Shown here: one piece after another, positions 26,294 to 35,183 of the stretch
Layout: every line of letters begins with the position of its first letter
Numbering within the stretch: the stretch's first letter is position 1
From: Cenarchaeum symbiosum A
GTDB lineage: Archaea; Thermoproteota; Nitrososphaeria; Nitrososphaerales; Nitrosopumilaceae
Direction: 5' to 3'
NCBI GenBank assembly: GCA_000200715.1
Contig: DP000238.1
Coordinates: forward strand, 556,154 to 620,153
Length of the DNA stretch: 64,000 nucleotides
Notes under the pieces: generated by a model
What the model saw: the letters and a program-made list of their open reading frames with translations, nothing else
Databases searched by the model: none
Told to the model about the DNA's origin: nothing
Made by a program: the position numbers and the translations under genes

Positions 26294-28377
26294 GCCTCTG
26301 CGCGCAGCTGCAGGTACTCCAAAAGGATCTCCCTGTCTTCTATACCTAGTGTATCGTATACCGCCTGGATGCTCCTCTTCATGTTGAGGGATCTGAGCCC
26401 TGCCAGCTGTATGGTGGTTGATTCTATCCTCTTGAATATCACATCCCACCCGAGCCCGTCCAGGCAGTAGTGTATTACACCGGAGACCAGGTGGCTGCAA
26501 AGTGTATGATAGTATGTCTCGTTCATGGATTTTCCGCATGTGCATTCGGGGGGCCCTCCCATCCCGGGGCCAAGGCTTGCATATACATTCTCAAACTGCA
26601 CGTACGATATGCCGGAAGGCTTTTTCTCTGTGTTGATCGGCGGGTGTACTCCCTCGTATAGTTCCGGGTGTATTTTGCGCTGGAGATTTTCAAACGTGTC
26701 ATGGATGGCCACAGGTTCTGTGCGCATCCCGTCCTCAAAGTCATCCTCCGACATGGAGTATAGGGTGCGCACAAGGCCAAAATAGATAGCATTTGCCGCC
26801 TCGTAATCTTCTCCGTCAGGTAAGCGTAGGTCCACCTCTTTCATGCAGCCTATAGGAAACGCCGCCTCTTTTCCGTCTGGCATCTCCACTACAGCCAGGC
26901 CGGATTCATAGTTTAGCGACTTTACCAGCACGGTGCTGCCCGAGCTGTCCCCGTACATTATGCGCGCGACTGAAAGCCTCCTGCACGGGATTATCGGGGT
27001 AATCTCGCACCAGTTTCTGATGCCCGCCTCGCCTATCACCTGTATAATCCTGTCCTGTCTGGTCAGCTCTGCTATCTCCCGGCTTACCGTCCTGCATGTA
27101 AACACCACGCCCTGCTCTTCTGCGGGGACCGCCCTTTTGAGGTCGGAGATCACATCTTCTGTGACCTCCTCGTCTATCATCACCTTACAGTGGAATATCT
27201 TTGCTGTGGCCTCAAAGTCGAGGTTTTTCATCATGTCTAGATGCTCGGGCCTGAAGGTATACTCTGTAAGGTCCACGACAAAGTCAAAGCCTCTTGCGTA
27301 CTCTTTGGGGCTCTGCAGCGAGGCAGAATCGGCTAGCACCAGCCCTGCAATGCGCGTTATCTGGTCGTCAAGGTCGTCGAGGTCGCCGCGCTCGAGTGAT
27401 TCGAGCTCCATGATGAACTGGTCCGGCGTTATATTCCTGCCAAAGAACGCCGTCTTTCCCGACAGGACCTTCTCAGTTCTGACCTTTTCCATCATCCGTA
27501 TGTAATTGTCATGCGTGAACAGCTGGTCTGATGTAGGGGACCCTCCGGAGAACGGCCGCTTTCTTACTATGCCGTCCTTTGCCTCGAGATCATCGAGGGC
27601 GCTGTTGAGAATATCCAGCCCGAAGACCATCGCAAGGAGGGGAAACTTGGCCCATATGCTTGTCAGCAGGCGCCTGTAAGTGATTCCGCTCTTTTCCTGC
27701 CCTATCAGCCCGTGAAGGGTCTGCGTTATGTTGGGATACTCTTCTGGGACAGATATGTCGGCTCCAGTCCTTGCAACATTACACTCTTTTACAAGCTCGC
27801 CGGTTATATCGTTGAGCTTTGTCCTCAGGTCTTTCTGGATATACTCTTCAAACGATTCCCGTATGCTGTCGTCTTCTAGCAGTGGGATGGACTTGAGCCT
27901 GGCATAGGTCTCTCTGACGGCATTCTCGGCCTCCTTGTACTCGATAAACTGGGCCTCTAGTATCGCATGTACTAGAAACGACCTGAGAATGTTATAGTTT
28001 AGCAGGCCGGATATCTGTCGGTGAAACCTGTCGCATTGCGCGTGTATCAGCATGTATCTTTGCTCCCATTTGTCATTGGAGAGGTTGGCATTGCGGCTTT
28101 CTGTGCCCTTGCCCGTAGACCGGTGTCCGACAAACTTCAACTTGGAGGCCAGATAGGAAAAATCCTCATAATTGCGTATGTTGTATTTTCTTCTAATCAC
28201 CGACGTCTTGATTCCGTCTATGTAATCTTCGAGCAGTCCGGGCAGGAACACGTGGGGGTATTTTCTGTTGATTTTTAGTACAAGCTCGACTATCTCGTTT
28301 GCACGCCCCAGCTCGTCGGGCCCCATCTGGGCAGTCATGGAATGGCAGGCCTCTTTGAAATCCCCTATCTGTGACAA
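26290..28377 (-). CDS. SWIM-zinc-finger protein of unknown function (copy 1)
   Basis: 695 residues. The clear motif is near the C terminus: C612-x-C614 in PECTCGKSMNE and C627-x-H629 in LCSHLVSGVIH, the CxCx(n)CxH pattern of SWIM fingers, which bind DNA or protein. The rest is long, mostly helical and charged, with no Walker motif or nuclease signature that I recognise (a DDLDDQITRIAGLVLADSAS stretch is notable). No signal peptide. Convergent partner of the HNR protein; the pair is kept together in both duplicated copies, which suggests a joint role, possibly in nucleic-acid handling. Confidence 0.6.
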   Translation of the reverse strand: MSQIGDFKEACHSMTAQMGPDELGRANEIVELVLKINRKYPHVFLPGLLEDYIDGIKTSVIRRKYNIRNYEDFSYLASKLKFVGHRSTGKGTESRNANLSNDKWEQRYMLIHAQCDRFHRQISGLLNYNILRSFLVHAILEAQFIEYKEAENAVRETYARLKSIPLLEDDSIRESFEEYIQKDLRTKLNDITGELVKECNVARTGADISVPEEYPNITQTLHGLIGQEKSGITYRRLLTSIWAKFPLLAMVFGLDILNSALDDLEAKDGIVRKRPFSGGSPTSDQLFTHDNYIRMMEKVRTEKVLSGKTAFFGRNITPDQFIMELESLERGDLDDLDDQITRIAGLVLADSASLQSPKEYARGFDFVVDLTEYTFRPEHLDMMKNLDFEATAKIFHCKVMIDEEVTEDVISDLKRAVPAEEQGVVFTCRTVSREIAELTRQDRIIQVIGEAGIRNWCEITPIIPCRRLSVARIMYGDSSGSTVLVKSLNYESGLAVVEMPDGKEAAFPIGCMKEVDLRLPDGEDYEAANAIYFGLVRTLYSMSEDDFEDGMRTEPVAIHDTFENLQRKIHPELYEGVHPPINTEKKPSGISYVQFENVYASLGPGMGGPPECTCGKSMNETYYHTLCSHLVSGVIHYCLDGLGWDVIFKRIESTTIQLAGLRSLNMKRSIQAVYDTLGIEDREILLEYLQLRAEA

Positions 28378-28446
28378 CTTCTAGACCTGCCCTGCTGCCG
28401 ATATTATACATTTTGAATGCATTCTGGCTGTAAAGAATGCCATGGC

Positions 28447-30117
28447 TTAGAGCCCCAGCAGAGAACCAAAGAACTCTGCTATTGCGTCTAGTATGCCGGG
28501 CTCTTCAGACGGGGCCGCGGCATCTGCAAATATATCATATCTATCTGGCAGCTCGTACCTGCTTACAGAATCTCCCCCTACAACAAACATTACAGCGCCT
28601 TCGTCCGCAAAGGCAAGCCCGCTGGCCCGCTGACCCTCAGTATCTAGCGAGCCCATGTATCCCCTCAGGGCGGGGTCGTACGGCCCGCCAAGCTCGTACC
28701 CGTGCACCTCTGTCTCCTCTGATACAAACAAGAGCAGGCCGTCATCAGAGAACTCTATCTCCCAGATTACATCGGAATGCTCCCCCAGATCGTACGAGCC
28801 GTCGTGGACAGGATTAGTTATGTCGTACGGGGCAGACAGGCTGTACCGTTGGATAGAGTCATCTCCCGATATGAGCATCTCTGTTCCCCCTGGGACAAAT
28901 ACTATTCCGCCTGATTCTGTAATGCCCTCTTTGAGCTCAAAGGATCCTGAGTGGATGGGGCCTGTTATGTCATACGGGGCGTATAGATCATACTGCTCAA
29001 TGGAGATGCTCTCCCCCGGATTTCCGTTTCTAGATACAAATAGAACGGTGCCGTCATCTGATGTGGCCATTCCATATGCGCTACCTCCGTCTTTCAGCTC
29101 TGCCGAGCCCGCGTATACCGGACTGGATGTATCGTGCGGGGAGTGAAGGTCATACCGGTGTACCGCGTCGGGACCGGTAGATACGGTAAGCATGATCATG
29201 CCGTCAGATGAAAAGGCCTCGTCGGTTATCTCTGCGGACTGGCCCAGGGGGCCCTGCGGCGCCTCTATCTGTGCCGATGTGATGTCATATTCTCCTGATA
29301 GCGCATACCGACTCATGGAGCTCTCTCCTGCCACGAACAGCTCTGTGCCCCCGTCTGAAAAGGCAAGGCCGCTTGCAGGCTGTTCACCGGTATCAAACGA
29401 TCCCGCATACTCCATGTTGTCCAGGTCGTACGGCCCGCCAAGCTCGTAACTGTGCACGCCGGTCTCTTCTGATGCAAACATGCTCGTGCCGTCATCAGAG
29501 AACTCTATCTCCCAGATGAACTCTGTCTGGTTTAGACCGTACGATGTATCGTGGATAGGGTCTGATATGTCGTATGGGGCGGAGAGCTCGTACCGTAGGA
29601 CGGAGTTGTCCGACGAGACGAACATGACCGTTCCCCCCTGAGCAAAGACTATCCCCCCTGTCTCCGGGGCGTGCAGCTCAAAGAGACCGGCATGCACGGG
29701 GGCTGATATGTCAAACGGGGAAGAGAGATCGTACCTGTGTATGGATGCGGGCCCGGCACGTATACTCTGGTCGGTAGCAGCCATCATCCCCTCCATTCCA
29801 TTCCGTACCACAAACAGGGCGGCGCCGTCGCCTGAAAATGCCATTCCGACAGCGGAACCGCCTTCTTCGAGCCTGAACGAGTCTGAATATTCGGGATAGG
29901 CCGTATCGAACGGAGAAGACAGGGTATAGTGGTATATTGCGTCGGGGTCGGTCACCGACGTGAATGCATCAAGGCCGTCATCTGAGAATACCATGTCGGA
30001 GACGTATGCAAAGGGCCCGAGGACGGTCCTCTCGGGGTTTGCATATGCGGGGGTGGCGATCGCCAGTGCCGCGGCTATCGAAAGGGCAAGGATGCAACCT
30101 GTACTTGGGGTCTTCAT
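28447..30117 (-). CDS. secreted propeller-like repeat protein with terminal sorting-like motif (copy 1)
   Basis: 556 residues from ATG 30117. A signal peptide (MKTPSTGCILALSIAAALAI, cleavage near AYA-N) is followed by about ten ~50-residue repeats of the pattern 'AFSDDGTxMFVxxxxSxxRYxLSxPYDIxxPxxxGSxxL', arranged as two related halves of ~260 residues, consistent with beta-propeller folding. The tail EEPGILDAIAEFFGSLLGL is the short motif shared by the giant surface proteins, here with only a brief acidic linker and no glycine hinge. The frame extends upstream of 30117, but the conserved palindrome and TATA box fix the start. Probably displayed on the cell surface. Confidence 0.78.
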   Translation of the reverse strand: MKTPSTGCILALSIAAALAIATPAYANPERTVLGPFAYVSDMVFSDDGLDAFTSVTDPDAIYHYTLSSPFDTAYPEYSDSFRLEEGGSAVGMAFSGDGAALFVVRNGMEGMMAATDQSIRAGPASIHRYDLSSPFDISAPVHAGLFELHAPETGGIVFAQGGTVMFVSSDNSVLRYELSAPYDISDPIHDTSYGLNQTEFIWEIEFSDDGTSMFASEETGVHSYELGGPYDLDNMEYAGSFDTGEQPASGLAFSDGGTELFVAGESSMSRYALSGEYDITSAQIEAPQGPLGQSAEITDEAFSSDGMIMLTVSTGPDAVHRYDLHSPHDTSSPVYAGSAELKDGGSAYGMATSDDGTVLFVSRNGNPGESISIEQYDLYAPYDITGPIHSGSFELKEGITESGGIVFVPGGTEMLISGDDSIQRYSLSAPYDITNPVHDGSYDLGEHSDVIWEIEFSDDGLLLFVSEETEVHGYELGGPYDPALRGYMGSLDTEGQRASGLAFADEGAVMFVVGGDSVSRYELPDRYDIFADAAAPSEEPGILDAIAEFFGSLLGL

Positions 30118-30139
30118 TCTGATGGCGCCTTGTGGGTGG

Positions 30140-30161
30140 CATAAAAACCCACTTGGGTTTT
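30140..30161 (-). promoter_or_regulatory. TATA box overlapped by perfect palindrome AAAACCCACTTGGGTTTT
   Basis: The palindrome (30144-30161; two 8-bp arms around CT) overlaps the TATA-like TTTTTATG (30140-30147), which is centred 26-27 bases upstream of the ATG at 30117. The same element is at 53510-53527 with identical spacing, and a degenerate form at 35104-35121. I infer a repressor site, since it covers the TBP/TFB region. Confidence 0.7.
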
Positions 30162-30205
30162 CAGTCCGGATCGGTGCCCATGTAGAACGAGACAATATGG
30201 TTCGG

Positions 30206-33200
30206 TCACAGCCCCAGCAGTGACCTAAAGAACTCTGTTATTGCGTCTATTATGCCGGGTTCCTGTCCTGTCTCCACCCGTGCTACCGCGGGAGTGATTT
30301 TCGCAGAATCCTCTGCCCCCGGGACCGTGTCTGATTTTACGGCTTCCACGGGAATAATCGGCTCTGCCTCCGGTTCGGGCTCTGCGGGGACTGGCTCTGG
30401 ATCCATCTCGGGAACTATCACCGGCTCTGGATCCATCTCGGGCTCTACTGCCTGCACCGGGATTATCACCTCCGGCGCGGGTCCCGTATCCAGTGCATTT
30501 ACGGGCACAGATGACGGGTTTATCCTGTATACTTTGTCATGGGAGACAAGTATTATGCCGGAGTTGTCCCGGAGCTGCATGCTCATGGTCCCAGAGAACT
30601 CGCCTTCCAGGGGCACGGCAAGGCTCTCAAAGGAGCCGTCATTATCATCCCTGTATGACGCCCCGGAGGGGGATATCAGCGACTGCACGTCGCACGTGTA
30701 CAGGCTGCCGGATGCGGCCGCATCCCCCTCGCATTCCCTGTCAAAGAACGCCCCTATCCTGTTATAGTATATCTTGGCCTGGCCGTCTTCACTGGATATG
30801 ATGACCTCCATGTCGTATACGTCAAGGTCATCTGCTGACAGGGGGGATATCACCAGGGGCATGTTTGTCCCTATGATTATCTCGGAGCTCCCCCTTGATG
30901 CGTCCTGTCCATCGGCTGTAAACTCCAGCGAGACGTCGCGCCCTATGCTCGTTATACTGGTGGAGGTTCCGCCGCCACCGCCTCCTCCGCCTCCCCTGGG
31001 ACGGGGATCGGGCTGGGGATTGGGTTGGGAAACAGGCTGGGGATCAGGCTGGAGAGTGTTGGACGCAAAAGCAATTTGATGGTCCATGGAAACTGTCTCA
31101 ACCATGGCAGGCGTATCAGGGCCCATCATACCACTCCCGTCTTGGTTTACCGTTGGCTGTGGGATCTGCTCTTTTGGTTCGTACCGGCTTATGGAATCTC
31201 CCCCTGCCACAAAGAGCCCCGTGCCGTCGGCCGAGAAGGCAAGCCCATCGGCCCGCTGTCCTCCGGTATAGAACGAGCCCAGGTATTCCACCTGATCCAG
31301 ATCGTATGCCCTGCCGAGATCATGGCCGTATACGTGCCTGCCCTCCGAGACAAACATGCGCATACCGTCGGCCGAGAACTCCAGCCCCGAGAGCTGACCT
31401 ACATACTCCTCCAGATCGTACGAGCCGGAGGGTACAGGAGAGGTGATGTTGTATGGAGAGGAGAGGCTGTAGCGGCGGATGGATTCCCCGGCAACCACAA
31501 AGACGTGCATGCCTTCCTCGGAAAAGACAATGTCGCCAGTCCCGTGGACACCGTCCAGTTCAAACGAACCGGAGGCGGCGGGCTCGGATATGTCATACGG
31601 GGAGGACAGGTTGTAGCTGTGGACGGAGGCATTCTTGGCTTCCTGAACGTATTGGTTGCTGTTATATCCATACGAGTACTTGTATCCGCCGTATCTGGTC
31701 ACAAATATTGTGCTTCCGTCTGCCGAAAAAGCAATGCCAGCCGCGTCGTCATCGCCCCCCAGCCGGCCCATACCCACATACAGCGGGCTAGTCGTGTTGT
31801 ACGGCGAAGTGAGGTTGTAGCGGTATATGGCATCATGGCCCGCTATACCCGTGAACATGGCCATGCCGTCGGCCGAGAAGGCCACGTCGTAGACACTTCC
31901 GGACGAATCCAAGCCGTTGCGCGAGGTTACAAGCCGAGGTGATGTAATGTCGTACTGTGTCAGTATGTACCGGCTTATGGAATCTCCCCCTGCCACAAAG
32001 AGCCCCGTGCCGTCGGCCGAGAAGGCAAGCCCATCGGACCGCTGTCCTCCGGTATAGAACGAGCCCAGGTATTCCACCTGATCCAGATCGTATGCCCTGC
32101 CGAGATCATGGCCGTATACGTGCCTGCCCTCCGAGACAAACATGCGCATACCGTCGGCCGAGAACTCCAGCCCCGAGAGCTGACCTACATACTCCTCCAG
32201 ATCGTACGAGCCGGAGGGTACAGGAGAGGTGATGTTGTATGGAGAGGAGAGGCTGTAGCGGCGGATGGATTCCCCGGCAACCACAAAGACGTGCATGCCT
32301 TCCTCGGAAAAGACAATGTCGCCAGTCCCGTGGACACCGTCCAGTTCAAACGAACCGGAGGCGGCGGGCTCGGATATGTCATACGGGGAGGACAGGTTGT
32401 AGCTGTGGACGGAGGCATTCTTGGCTTCCTGAACGTATTGGTTGCTGTTATATCCATACGAGTACTTGTATCCGCCGTATCTGGTCACAAATATTGTGCT
32501 TCCGTCTGCCGAAAAAGCAATGCCAGCCGCGTCGTCATCGCCCCCCAGCCGGCCCATACCCACATACAGCGGGCTAGTCGTGTTGTACGGCGAAGTGAGG
32601 TTGTAGCGGTATATGGCATCATGGCCCGCTATACCCGTGAACATGGCCATGCCGTCGGCCGAGAAGGCCACGTCGTAGACACTTCCGGACGAATCCAAGC
32701 CGTTGCGCGAGGTTACAAGCCTAGACAAATCTATGGTAAATGGTATGGGTAATTCATATTCTTGCACATAGTCTTCCTGCAGTATGAACATCTTGGTACC
32801 ATTGCCTGAGAATGCCAGCCCGGTGGCATCATTGTCCTGCAGGTCTATGGATCCTGATCTGTTCAGCGAGGACAGGTTGTACGGCTCGGCTAGGTCGTAC
32901 TGATCCAGCATACTATACTCCATCAAGAACAACCTCGTTCCCTCCGGCGAGAAGGCCATGTCCAGGATTGATGTCTGGATATCTTGCGTTGAGTTGTATT
33001 CCGCCGTGGAGACATCATACGGCACAGGCAGCTTGTATGTCATTATCTGCCTGTAATTAGACACGAACATCATGTCCCCAGTCGTCGAGAAGTAAAGCCC
33101 TGTTCCATAGTAACGCCCGCCATACAAATCATACGATCCTACCTGCCGTGGTGCAATGATCTCGTACGGCTCGGACAGAGAGTATGTGTGCACAGACAAG

Positions 33201-35077
33201 CGGCTGCTATCTATGTATGAGAGTACGAACAACAAGGTGCCGTTAGCCGAGAAGGAAAAGTCAATGGTATTGCCATCTTCCGGACCCACGTATACGGAAT
33301 CCACAAATGAGGAGTCGGTGGTATTGTACGGCTGCGACAGGTCGTACCTGTACATATGATGGTCGTACCTACCCAGCATGAACATCTGGGCGCCGTCATC
33401 AGAGAAGACCAGTCCCTCGAAATAATCATTTTGTCCTCCGGTATGAAATATTAGATCACGTTCCGGAGCGGCAATGTCATACGTATGGGGCAGGTGATAT
33501 TCTTGCACATAGTCTTCCTGCAGTATGAACATCTTGGTACCATTGCCTGAGAATGCCAGCCCGGTGGCATCATTGTCCTGCAGGTCTATGGATCCTGATC
33601 TGTTCAGCGAGGACAGGTTGTACGGCTCGGCTAGGTCGTACTGATCCAGCATACTATACTCCATCAAGAACAACCTCGTTCCCTCCGGCGAGAAGGCCAT
33701 GTCCAGGATTGATGTCTGGATATCTTGCGTTGAGTTGTATTCCGCCGTGGAGACATCATACGGCACAGGCAGCTTGTATGTCATTATCTGCCTGTAATTA
33801 GACACGAACATCATGTCCCCAGTCGTCGAGAAGTAAAGCCCTGTTCCATAGTAACGCCCGCCATACAAATCATACGATCCTACCTGCCGTGGTGCAATGA
33901 TCTCGTACGGCTCGGACAGAGAGTATGTGTGCACAGACAAGCGGCTGCTATCTATGTATGAGAGTACGAACAACAAGGTGCCGTTAGCCGAGAAGGAAAA
34001 GTCAATGGTATTGCCATCTTCCGGACCCACGTATACGGAATCCACAAATGAGGAGTCGGTGGTATTGTACGGCTGCGACAGGTCGTACCTGTACATATGA
34101 TGGTCGTACCTACCCAGCATGAACATCTGGGCGCCGTCATCAGAGAAGACCAGTCCCTCGAAATAATCATTTTGTCCTCCGGTATGAAGTACACTTGCAT
34201 GCTCAAACCCTGTAAGCCTAGGGGATATACCAAATATCTCTTCACCGTAGTCGGACAGGACAGTAGGCTCAAAGTACAACAACGGCTGCGCATACCTGAC
34301 GACCTCTTGCCTGTTTTCCTCCGTGAGTCGGAATTTGATTGCTCCGGGGTTTTTCACGTCTACAAGTTCCATTTCTGATAGCGTAATTCCAAGCGACGAC
34401 ATAGTATCATTTCTTACCTGGATCCTCTCAGGTTGTATGGCAACGGTGTCAACCGTGTCATCAAATACGATCTCCAACACGCCCGTCTGTCTATCCATAT
34501 AGGCGAAAAGTACGCTAGTTGTGTAATTTACATCGCGTTCATCGCCACGATCATAGCCGCGTTCATCGCCACGATCATAGCCGCGTTCATCGCCACGATC
34601 ATAGCCGCGTTCATCGCCACGATCATAGCCGCGTTCATCGCCACGATCATAGCCGCGTTCATCGCCACGATCATAGCCATTATCTCTGTTCTCTACCACC
34701 GTAATCGTTCCTGTATGCCACGGGTGCACCGAACAAAAGTAAGGATAATCCCCTGGTTCCTCATGAAATATTCTGGAATATGATTCCCCCCTCTCTACGC
34801 TACCACTGTCGAAGAGGTTGTCTTCCTCCCCTATCCCTACTCCACTGGTCACTGTGTGGAAAAACATGTCTTCATTGATCCACGTTATCTCGTCACCCTG
34901 TTCAATTATGACATCGCTTGGAATGTCGCATTCATTGGTCTCTTCACAACCCTGCATGTATGAATTCTCTGATATTATGATGGTTGCTCCGGAACGATCT
35001 GCGTATGACGTGGTAGTGATTGCTACTGCTGCAATAATAAAAAACGTGAAAAACCAGCCAATATTCAGAACCTTCAT
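30206..35077 (-). CDS. giant secreted cupredoxin-propeller surface protein
   Basis: 1623 residues. A signal peptide (1-26) is followed by a plastocyanin-like copper domain (about 30-130) with candidate ligands His74 (MFFHTVTSG), Cys115 and His118 (YFCSVHPWHTG); the usual axial Met position is His121. Next come six GYDRGDER repeats (134-181), an Ig-like module, and about twenty propeller-type repeats (AFSADGxxxFV, RYxLSSPYN) with two internal tandem duplications. Then a Pro-rich stretch, nine glycines, a ~120-residue beta domain with two Cys, an acidic linker and the tail GIIDAITEFFRSLLGL. Probably exposed at the surface; copper suggests electron transfer, but this is inference. Confidence 0.82.
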   Translation of the reverse strand: MKVLNIGWFFTFFIIAAVAITTTSYADRSGATIIISENSYMQGCEETNECDIPSDVIIEQGDEITWINEDMFFHTVTSGVGIGEEDNLFDSGSVERGESYSRIFHEEPGDYPYFCSVHPWHTGTITVVENRDNGYDRGDERGYDRGDERGYDRGDERGYDRGDERGYDRGDERGYDRGDERDVNYTTSVLFAYMDRQTGVLEIVFDDTVDTVAIQPERIQVRNDTMSSLGITLSEMELVDVKNPGAIKFRLTEENRQEVVRYAQPLLYFEPTVLSDYGEEIFGISPRLTGFEHASVLHTGGQNDYFEGLVFSDDGAQMFMLGRYDHHMYRYDLSQPYNTTDSSFVDSVYVGPEDGNTIDFSFSANGTLLFVLSYIDSSRLSVHTYSLSEPYEIIAPRQVGSYDLYGGRYYGTGLYFSTTGDMMFVSNYRQIMTYKLPVPYDVSTAEYNSTQDIQTSILDMAFSPEGTRLFLMEYSMLDQYDLAEPYNLSSLNRSGSIDLQDNDATGLAFSGNGTKMFILQEDYVQEYHLPHTYDIAAPERDLIFHTGGQNDYFEGLVFSDDGAQMFMLGRYDHHMYRYDLSQPYNTTDSSFVDSVYVGPEDGNTIDFSFSANGTLLFVLSYIDSSRLSVHTYSLSEPYEIIAPRQVGSYDLYGGRYYGTGLYFSTTGDMMFVSNYRQIMTYKLPVPYDVSTAEYNSTQDIQTSILDMAFSPEGTRLFLMEYSMLDQYDLAEPYNLSSLNRSGSIDLQDNDATGLAFSGNGTKMFILQEDYVQEYELPIPFTIDLSRLVTSRNGLDSSGSVYDVAFSADGMAMFTGIAGHDAIYRYNLTSPYNTTSPLYVGMGRLGGDDDAAGIAFSADGSTIFVTRYGGYKYSYGYNSNQYVQEAKNASVHSYNLSSPYDISEPAASGSFELDGVHGTGDIVFSEEGMHVFVVAGESIRRYSLSSPYNITSPVPSGSYDLEEYVGQLSGLEFSADGMRMFVSEGRHVYGHDLGRAYDLDQVEYLGSFYTGGQRSDGLAFSADGTGLFVAGGDSISRYILTQYDITSPRLVTSRNGLDSSGSVYDVAFSADGMAMFTGIAGHDAIYRYNLTSPYNTTSPLYVGMGRLGGDDDAAGIAFSADGSTIFVTRYGGYKYSYGYNSNQYVQEAKNASVHSYNLSSPYDISEPAASGSFELDGVHGTGDIVFSEEGMHVFVVAGESIRRYSLSSPYNITSPVPSGSYDLEEYVGQLSGLEFSADGMRMFVSEGRHVYGHDLGRAYDLDQVEYLGSFYTGGQRADGLAFSADGTGLFVAGGDSISRYEPKEQIPQPTVNQDGSGMMGPDTPAMVETVSMDHQIAFASNTLQPDPQPVSQPNPQPDPRPRGGGGGGGGGTSTSITSIGRDVSLEFTADGQDASRGSSEIIIGTNMPLVISPLSADDLDVYDMEVIISSEDGQAKIYYNRIGAFFDRECEGDAAASGSLYTCDVQSLISPSGASYRDDNDGSFESLAVPLEGEFSGTMSMQLRDNSGIILVSHDKVYRINPSSVPVNALDTGPAPEVIIPVQAVEPEMDPEPVIVPEMDPEPVPAEPEPEAEPIIPVEAVKSDTVPGAEDSAKITPAVARVETGQEPGIIDAITEFFRSLLGL
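31181..32721 (-). repeat. two near-identical 755-bp direct repeats, period 786 bp
   Basis: 31181-31935 and 31967-32721 match almost base for base (one visible change: codon for Ala versus Ser in RADGLAF / RSDGLAF). Each encodes a ~260-residue five-blade unit of the surface protein. The period is a multiple of three. Confidence 0.9.
32756..34188 (-). repeat. two apparently identical 692-bp direct repeats, period 741 bp
   Basis: 32756-33447 and 33497-34188 show no difference that I could find by eye. Each encodes about 230 residues of propeller-type repeats in the surface protein. The period is a multiple of three, so copy-number change preserves the frame. Confidence 0.9.
34535..34678 (-). 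repeat. six perfect 24-bp tandem repeats encoding GYDRGDER
   Basis: The unit on the plus strand begins GCGTTCATCGCCACG and repeats six times without change. It forms a charged spacer between the cupredoxin domain and the rest of the protein. Not a CRISPR: there are no spacers. Confidence 0.93.
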
Positions 35078-35099
35078 TCTAGTAGAGCTTTATCGGTGG

Positions 35100-35121
35100 C
35101 ATAAAAACCCACTTGAATTTT
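35100..35121 (-). promoter_or_regulatory. TATA box with degenerate palindrome of the giant cupredoxin gene
   Basis: AAAACCCACTTGAATTTT (35104-35121) keeps the left arm and the TATA overlap of the element at 30144-30161, again centred 26-27 bases before the ATG at 35077; the right arm has two changes. The flanking GGTGGCATAAAAACCCACTT is the same in all three promoters. Confidence 0.65.
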
Positions 35122-35183
35122 CACGGGCGAATTTGGGCTAGTGTCTACACCAACTCTGATCCGCAGAATTAAACCGATAGATC

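Larger units (their letters stand above)
25481..30163. repeat. segmental duplication, copy 1
   Basis: This block and 48835-53529 carry the same three genes in the same order and orientation (HNR protein plus, SWIM protein minus, propeller protein minus), including both promoters and intergenic spacers. Similarity begins just before the TATA box at about 25481 and runs through the palindromic operator at 30144-30161. Confidence 0.88.

Noticed and set aside
34535-34678. Tandem 24-bp repeats as a CRISPR array
   Set aside because: Units are contiguous with no spacers and encode an in-frame peptide repeat.
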